Source of the DNA: an uncultured Eubacteriales bacterium | GTDB taxonomy: Bacteria > Bacillota > Clostridia > Christensenellales > Aristaeellaceae | NCBI GenBank assembly: GCA_902778055.1 | Contig: CACYWL010000007.1 | Location: 1 to 64,000, forward strand | DNA: 64,000 bases | Direction: 5' to 3' | In this document: one piece after another, positions 60,850 through 64,000 of the stretch | How the letters are laid out: each line of letters opens with the position of its first letter | Numbering within the stretch: the stretch's first letter is position 1 | Translations under genes and position numbers: made by a program | The notes under the pieces: model-generated | The model's database searches: none | The model's input: the letters and a program-made list of their open reading frames with translations, nothing else | Told to the model about the DNA's origin: nothing

Positions 60850-61077
60850 TTATTCAGGAGACCGTGCTTCAAAAAGGGTGCAGCCTGAGGCCCTGAAATA
60901 CTCAATTCGCTCCAGAATATCTTCGGGACGCACTTCAAACCACTCTGCCAGGCAGGATACACAGTAAAACTCCCTGGCACCCCGATTGATCAGCTTGCGG
61001 GTCACCGCGATTTCATCCGATGAAATCGGTGTTCCGCATTTGCTGCAAAGCAAAGTCTGATTCAGGTCTGCCTGCAT
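60850..61077 (-). CDS. Small zinc-ribbon protein, unknown
   Basis: A 75-residue protein with two CxxC knuckles, LCSKCG (about 11-14) and YCVSC (about 40-43), spaced like a zinc ribbon, then an acidic helical region (VRPEDILERIEYFRASGC). No family name is justified. The ATG at 61077 overlaps the alpha-galactosidase TGA by one base (TGATG); a GTG at 61080 is also possible. Translational coupling to that gene is therefore likely. Confidence 0.7.
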   Translation of the reverse strand: MQADLNQTLLCSKCGTPISSDEIAVTRKLINRGAREFYCVSCLAEWFEVRPEDILERIEYFRASGCTLFEARSPE

Positions 61078-62252
61078 CACAGTTGAACCAGCCTGCCCTT
61101 CAGTATGCGGCTTTCGTGGCTGGCAAGATGAAGATTATAATAGTCCCGGTGTACACCAAGATCTTCCCCGGAAATCACATCCATCAAGTGCAGCCCAAAG
61201 CCACTGACAGAAGGAAGTCCGGCATCGGCGAAAATCAGAGGAATTTCACCGCCTGCAGGTGCGAAATTAAAATAGCCGATGGCAAATTCGTGATCGTTCA
61301 AATGTTTGAACAGCGTCAGGCCCGTATCCGGATATTCCTTCCAGCCCCCCTCGATGTCCGGCCCGGTTGCGACAACGCGCCCCTGATAAACCACCTGCGG
61401 CACGCGGCCTTCCGCATCCTGATTGATGGCAATCAGGCCCGGATGAAGAACCAGCTTTTCCGCATATTCTTTCATGTTCCTGACGTCACCGCCCAGCATC
61501 AGAGGCGCTCCCAGCATACACCAGAGGGCAAACTGCGTCTGATAATCCGCGTCCGTACATGCCTGTCCAAGAGCAACATTTCCGCGTCCGTACATGCCGA
61601 CTGTCAGCATATCAATATCATTGAAGCAATTGGAACCGCTCATGCAAAAATTCGGGAGCTGACTGCGGGCGATGGACGAGAAGGATTTGAAATTATCCTG
61701 TATATCTCCTGTGGAGCGATACATATGAACCCCAATGGACTTCATCCACTTCCATGGCTCTCCCGTTCCCCAGTTGCAGGCAGCGAAAAGAATGTCTCTT
61801 CCGGAGGCTTTCAGAGCCATGGACATGGTCGCATAGCGTGTGAGACCGTCCGCACTGGCCGGGAAATTGCAGAAATCATATTTCAGGTAATCAACGCCCC
61901 AGGAGGCAAAGGTTTTCGCGTCGATGAATTCGTAGTCATAGGATGAAGGATAACCGGCGCAGGTCTGAACACCGGCGCATGAGTACATCCCGAACTTGAA
62001 GCCAAGGGAATGTACATAATCCGCAAGATCCTTCATCCCGCGGGGAAACTTTGCCGGATCAGGAACCAGACGCCCCTCGGAATCACGCTCCTTCAGACTC
62101 CAGCAGTCATCGATGACAATGTACTGATAGCCTGCTTTCAGGTAGCCTTTCTCTTTCATGCTGAGAGCAGTTTCCCGAATCAGCTGATCAGAGATTTCCG
62201 AACCGAAGGTGTTCCAGCTGTTCCATCCCATGGGCGGTGTGATCAAAATCAT
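61077..62252 (-). CDS. Alpha-galactosidase, glycoside hydrolase family 27
   Basis: A 391-residue cytoplasmic GH27 enzyme removing terminal alpha-galactose, for example from raffinose-type sugars or galactomannan fragments. The opening TPPMGWNSWNTF, the IDDCW motif, nucleophile Asp in DYLKYDFCNF (about 125) and acid/base Asp in CFNDIDMLTVG (about 212) are all present; a C-terminal beta-domain follows. AAGGAGG nine bases before ATG 62252 fixes the start; the longer frame from 62273 runs through the ribosome site. Alpha-N-acetylgalactosaminidase is a close alternative. Confidence 0.93.
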   Translation of the reverse strand: MILITPPMGWNSWNTFGSEISDQLIRETALSMKEKGYLKAGYQYIVIDDCWSLKERDSEGRLVPDPAKFPRGMKDLADYVHSLGFKFGMYSCAGVQTCAGYPSSYDYEFIDAKTFASWGVDYLKYDFCNFPASADGLTRYATMSMALKASGRDILFAACNWGTGEPWKWMKSIGVHMYRSTGDIQDNFKSFSSIARSQLPNFCMSGSNCFNDIDMLTVGMYGRGNVALGQACTDADYQTQFALWCMLGAPLMLGGDVRNMKEYAEKLVLHPGLIAINQDAEGRVPQVVYQGRVVATGPDIEGGWKEYPDTGLTLFKHLNDHEFAIGYFNFAPAGGEIPLIFADAGLPSVSGFGLHLMDVISGEDLGVHRDYYNLHLASHESRILKGRLVQL

Positions 62253-62311
62253 AGGGCGGTTCCTCCTTTTCACAGTTCCGGCCAGCGCTGAAGAGCCGGG
62301 CAGATGCAGAT

Positions 62312-62340
62312 ATTATAAATGCAGCAATCAGGAAAAACAA
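62312..62340 (-). promoter_or_regulatory. Promoter of the alpha-galactosidase gene
   Basis: Minus strand TTGTTT (62340-62335), 17-base spacer, TATAAT (62317-62312). Confidence 0.7.
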
Positions 62341-62380
62341 GACTTCCCCGTTTGTCATGAGATTGAAATAAAGCAGACAA

Positions 62381-62408
62381 TTGACAGGAAAAACCAACAT
62401 GGTAGAAT
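62381..62408 (+). promoter_or_regulatory. Promoter of deoB
   Basis: TTGACA (62381-62386), 16-base spacer, TAGAAT (62403-62408). Confidence 0.7.
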
Positions 62409-62472
62409 AGAAGCGTAAGAAAGGGGCACGGCTGAAGAAGAATAACGGCTGCTGCCTGAACAGAGGTGCATC

Positions 62473-63672
62473 ATGGGTAAGCATAAAACGTACAAGCGGG
62501 TTTTTGTGATAGTTCTGGACAGCCTCGGCGTGGGACGTATGGCCGATTCGGATCAGTTTGGAGATTATGACGTGGATACCCTGGGGCATATTGCTGCCAG
62601 GGCGGAGCACCTGTTCATTCCCAATCTTCAGCGCTGGGGGATGGCCAATCTGCATCAGCTGAAGGGGATTGCGCCTGCGGAGCGTCCGCTGGCCTATTAT
62701 ACAAAGCTGAACGAACGGAGTGCGGGCAAGGATACGATGACCGGACACTGGGAGATGATGGGGCTGCAAACGACAAAACCATTCATTACGTTCACGGAAA
62801 CAGGCTTTCCCAGGGAATTGATTGATGAGCTGGAAAAAAGGACGGGGCATCGGGTCATTGGCAATAAAGCAGCCAGCGGTACCGAGATTCTGGATGAGCT
62901 GGGTGAAGAAGAAATCCGAACCGGCAATATGATCGTTTACACCTCTGCGGATTCTGTACTGCAGATCTGCGGGAATGAGGAAACATTCGGGCTGCAGGAG
63001 CTTTACCGCTGCTGCGAGATTGCCAGAGAGCTGACCATGAAGGATGAATGGAAGGTCGGAAGGGTGATTGCCCGTCCCTATATTGGAAGAAAAAGGGGAG
63101 AATTCAGACGTACCGCAAACAGACATGACTATGCTGTGAAGCCTTTTGGCCCGACCGCGCTGAACGCCCTGAAGGATGCCGGATACGATGTCATTTCTGT
63201 CGGCAAGATCAATGATATCTTTGTAGGCGAAGGAATTACCGAGGCCTTCAAATCAAAATCCTCCGTTCATGGCATGGAGCAAACCATTGAAATTTCGCAA
63301 AGAGACTTTTACGGCCTGTGTTTCGTAAACCTGGTTGATTTTGATGCCCTGTGGGGACATCGGCGGGACGTGAACGGATACGCGGGAGAACTGGAAAGAT
63401 TTGACCTGAAGCTGGGTGAACTTGAGAAAACGCTGCGGGAGGACGATCTTGTCATTCTGACAGCGGATCATGGTAACGATCCCACTTATACCGGCACGGA
63501 TCATACCCGTGAAAAGGTTCCCTTCCTTGCATACGCTCCTCTTATGAAAACACCCGGTCCGTTGCCGGAAGCGGATACGTTCGCCGTGATCGGGGCTACT
63601 GTTGCGGATAATTTCAACGTTTCCATGCCGGAAGGGACCATTGGCCATTCCATCCTGAATCTGATGAAATAA
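62473..63672 (+). CDS. deoB: Phosphopentomutase
   Basis: A 399-residue alkaline-phosphatase-fold mutase that interconverts ribose or deoxyribose 1- and 5-phosphates for nucleoside breakdown and salvage. The metal-binding motifs [12 protein letters not shown] (N-terminus), [14 protein letters not shown] (catalytic Thr), [38 protein letters not shown] are in order. Length is normal. It has its own promoter and is not followed by deoD or cdd here. The ribosome site is a weak AGAGGTG. Confidence 0.96.
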   Translation: MGKHKTYKRVFVIVLDSLGVGRMADSDQFGDYDVDTLGHIAARAEHLFIPNLQRWGMANLHQLKGIAPAERPLAYYTKLNERSAGKDTMTGHWEMMGLQTTKPFITFTETGFPRELIDELEKRTGHRVIGNKAASGTEILDELGEEEIRTGNMIVYTSADSVLQICGNEETFGLQELYRCCEIARELTMKDEWKVGRVIARPYIGRKRGEFRRTANRHDYAVKPFGPTALNALKDAGYDVISVGKINDIFVGEGITEAFKSKSSVHGMEQTIEISQRDFYGLCFVNLVDFDALWGHRRDVNGYAGELERFDLKLGELEKTLREDDLVILTADHGNDPTYTGTDHTREKVPFLAYAPLMKTPGPLPEADTFAVIGATVADNFNVSMPEGTIGHSILNLMK

Positions 63673-63750
63673 CATGCATGATGCTTTCTTCATCCAGAAT
63701 TACAATATCAGGAAACGCAATATCATTTGCCCAATTCGAAAACAATAAAT

Positions 63751-63781
63751 GGCCGGCTTTCGGTGAATCCGGAGGCCGGCC
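63751..63781 (-). terminator. Hairpin between deoB and the MFS gene
   Basis: GGCCGGC / GCCGGCC stem with an inner TTTCGG..CCGGAG pairing between convergent genes; T-rich sequence follows on the minus strand. Confidence 0.6.
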
Positions 63782-63794
63782 GATGAATAATTTC

Positions 63795-64000
63795 TCAGGA
63801 ACGGGAAATGCGGCGTTCATTGACAGTACCGAGCCATGCAACGGCACAACCGACAAGAGCAATTCCGACGGCGATGAACATGGTTATCCGGACGCCCAGA
63901 GTATCAAACATAACGCCTCCGGCGAGACTGGCCAGAACGGCACCCAGATTGGTCATGCTGACCAGAAGCCCTTGCGCCTTGGCGGAATCCTTATGCGGCA
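63795..64000 (-). CDS. MFS transporter, C-terminal end (cut by window edge)
   Basis: The last 67 residues of a membrane transporter read leftward from the window edge to a TGA at 63797-63795. HKDSAKAQGLLVSMTNLGAVLASLAGG is the inner half of the last helix pair of a major facilitator protein, followed by FDTLGVRITMF, a final hydrophobic helix and a basic tail NERRISRS. The rest lies beyond the window, so the substrate cannot be judged. Confidence 0.75.
   Translation of the reverse strand, partial: PHKDSAKAQGLLVSMTNLGAVLASLAGGVMFDTLGVRITMFIAVGIALVGCAVAWLGTVNERRISRS

Noticed and set aside
60797..61946. Plus-strand ORF opposite the alpha-galactosidase
   Set aside because: It runs antisense to clear GH27 catalytic motifs and has no ribosome site.
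1..64000. CRISPR arrays, prophage or defence islands
   Set aside because: No regularly spaced repeats, integrase, phage structural genes or nuclease-helicase clusters were seen; the group II intron end is the only mobile element.

Overview
The window looks like chromosome from a Gram-positive, Clostridia-type Firmicute of moderately high GC, probably a carbohydrate-fermenting gut or rumen anaerobe. This is inference. It rests on RuvX followed by a DUF1292 protein, DUF1934, PyrR, a short HisG with HisZ, a membrane pyrophosphatase, diaminopimelate epimerase, strong AGGAGG ribosome sites, and three large cytoplasmic glycosidases. No 16S rRNA is present, so the genus cannot be fixed.

Layout. 1-391 is the 3' end of a group II intron (maturase C-terminus, domains V and VI). 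418-4686: a promoter, two tiny single-span membrane proteins, a 1042-residue hybrid sensor kinase and a DUF4867 protein. 4755-6233: a proline symporter facing the other way. 6354-12594: rpsO, pnp, ruvX, a DUF1292 protein and hppA. 12693-12935: a fragment of an FMN-dependent hydroxy-acid oxidase. 13017-17839: a signalling island with a minus-strand operon (diguanylate cyclase, response regulator with XRE at the N-terminus, LytS-type kinase) and a divergent Cache-like GGDEF protein. 18024-22412: MATE transporter, GntR regulator, two unknown proteins, dapF. 22527-24315: CHAP/peptidoglycan-binding protein and ispE (minus). 24516-35017: DUF1934, GH2, GT4, flippase-like protein, an unknown membrane protein and GH38. 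35078-38271: two antiporter-like membrane subunits (minus). 38601-43607: ComB-like phosphatase, secreted C39-like protein, LacZ. 43774-44979: five-SH3 secreted protein (minus).

45240-53452 is a complete histidine operon (hisZ-G-D-C-B-H-A-F-IE plus a PHP histidinol phosphatase), mostly with overlapping stop/start codons; a second PHP protein follows. Two tRNA-Met genes (initiator and elongator) come next, then a histidine-phosphatase-family protein, a YgjP-like metallopeptidase, a mannitol-dehydrogenase-family oxidoreductase (minus), a five-tRNA cluster (Val, Asp, Phe, Gly, Cys), a uracil permease behind a structured leader with terminator, pyrR, a zinc-ribbon protein and GH27 (minus), deoB, and the C-terminus of an MFS transporter.

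Most of the window is ordinary core metabolism. The parts that look least described are the isolated pair of antiporter-like subunits, one with a degraded first half-channel; the XRE-REC regulator operon with a diguanylate cyclase; the two micro-proteins upstream of the hybrid kinase; the uracil-permease leader; and an unexplained foldable stretch at 38430-38510. I found no CRISPR array, phage or defence system.
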